Of a stretch of DNA of 33,173 nt, positions 32,629-33,173 are shown piece after piece. Position numbers and translations under genes: made by a program. The notes beneath the pieces were generated by a model that was not told where the DNA came from, did no database searches, and saw only the letters and a program-made list of their open reading frames with translations. The stretch lies in the NCBI RefSeq assembly GCF_015709515.1, contig NZ_JADNQZ010000036.1, positions 1 to 33,173 on the forward strand, written 5' to 3'. How positions within the stretch are numbered: the first letter of the stretch is position 1; each line of letters starts with the position of its first letter. The DNA comes from Methylocystis sp. H62 (GTDB taxonomy: Bacteria > Pseudomonadota > Alphaproteobacteria > Rhizobiales > Beijerinckiaceae).

Positions 32629-33173
32629 ATGGCGATCTATCATTTCAGCGTGAAGGTCATCGGCCGCGCCTGCGGGCGCAGCGCCGTGGCGGCCGCCGCC
32701 TATCGCTCGGCCTCGCGCCTGCATGACGAACGCTTGGGGCGCGACCATGATTTCTCCAACAAGGCGGGCGTCGTCCATTCGGAAATCCTGCTGCCCGACA
32801 ACACGACCGAACGCTTGTCCGAGCGTGACCGGCTCTGGAACGAGGTCGAGGCGGTCGAAAAGCGCAAGGACGCGCAATTGTCGCGCGAGATCGAATTCGC
32901 TCTTCCGCGCGAGATGAACGAGACGCAGGGGATCGAGCTTGCGCGTGACTTCGTGAGGGCCGAGTTCGTCTCGCGCGGCATGATCGCCGATCTCAACGTG
33001 CATTGGGATAGAGGCGCGGACGGACAGCCCAAGCCCCACGCCCATGTCATGCTCACCATGCGCGAAGTCGACGCGAACGGTTTCGGCCGCAAGGTTAGGG
33101 ACTGGAACCGCGCGGCGCTTGTCGAGGAATGGCGAGAACGCTGGGCGGACCGTGTCAATGCGCGGCTGGCCGA
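32629..33173 (+). CDS. traA: conjugative relaxase TraA (MobA/MobL family), 3'-truncated by window edge
   Basis: The N-terminal 181 residues are visible. The MobA/MobL relaxase domain starts MAIYHFSVKVIGRACGRSAVAAAAYRSASRL, with the candidate catalytic Tyr in AAAYRSAS, continues EFALPREMNETQGIELARDFV and has the metal-binding motif NVHWDRGADGQPKPHAHVML with its His triad. TraA nicks oriT, binds the 5' end and, in full-length form, also has a helicase domain that would lie beyond the window. No Shine-Dalgarno sequence is obvious before ATG 32629, but the family start matches. Confidence 0.92.
   Translation, partial: MAIYHFSVKVIGRACGRSAVAAAAYRSASRLHDERLGRDHDFSNKAGVVHSEILLPDNTTERLSERDRLWNEVEAVEKRKDAQLSREIEFALPREMNETQGIELARDFVRAEFVSRGMIADLNVHWDRGADGQPKPHAHVMLTMREVDANGFGRKVRDWNRAALVEEWRERWADRVNARLA

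Noticed and set aside
1-33173. CRISPR array, rRNA genes or insertion-sequence transposases
   Set aside because: No regularly spaced repeats, rRNA segments or transposase motifs were seen on either strand.

Overview
The window looks like a type II methanotroph of the Methylocystis/Methylosinus group (Alphaproteobacteria, Hyphomicrobiales). It opens inside a particulate methane monooxygenase subunit C gene with all copper ligands intact. Most of the DNA is GC-rich with alphaproteobacterial gene styles: an Omp25/31-type porin, Ti-plasmid-type tra genes and a NodT-type outer-membrane factor. The Ti-type oriT/tra segment at the right end means a plasmid, chromid or integrated conjugative element is possible; the sequence alone does not decide.

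Layout. (1) 1-2177: 3' part of an orphan pmoC closed by a hairpin, a DUF1269 membrane protein, a hairpin-bearing dispersed repeat, and a six-helix membrane protein of unknown function. (2) 2519-7474: a tight operon for a group 3b (NADP-linked, cytoplasmic) [NiFe] hydrogenase: FeS beta subunit, a lone cyclic-nucleotide-binding-domain protein, flavin/NAD(P) gamma subunit, small subunit, large subunit and maturation protease. (3) 7515-11216: envelope genes: a beta-barrel protein, a tiny Trp-rich exported protein, an M15 peptidase and an Omp25-like porin. (4) 11500-14662: a visibly AT-rich, reverse-strand three-gene cassette (769-aa exported protein plus two small proteins) that I cannot assign to any family; this is the best candidate for an undescribed system. 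(5) 15225-18192: mobile-element remains: a fragment matching the 3' end of tRNA-Pro, a P4-type integrase, an AlpA-type regulator, a broken DUF433/DUF5615 toxin-antitoxin pair and an IHF/HU-like protein.

(6) 18363-28943: a reverse-strand run reading DUF2946-like protein, TonB-dependent siderophore receptor, PepSY membrane protein, a frameshifted small gene, then a MacAB-like tripartite exporter (adaptor, ATPase, two tandem-duplicated permeases, outer-membrane lipoprotein). Upstream and divergent is a two-component system (29292-31411) that may control it. Uptake receptor, inner-membrane PepSY protein and MacAB-type exporter in one run suggest a metallophore uptake and export/recycling locus (inference, by analogy with PvdRT-OpmQ of Pseudomonas). 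(7) 31860-33173: Ti-type traD and traC divergent from the traA relaxase, with a probable oriT between them; traA runs off the window and traG is not where it would be expected.
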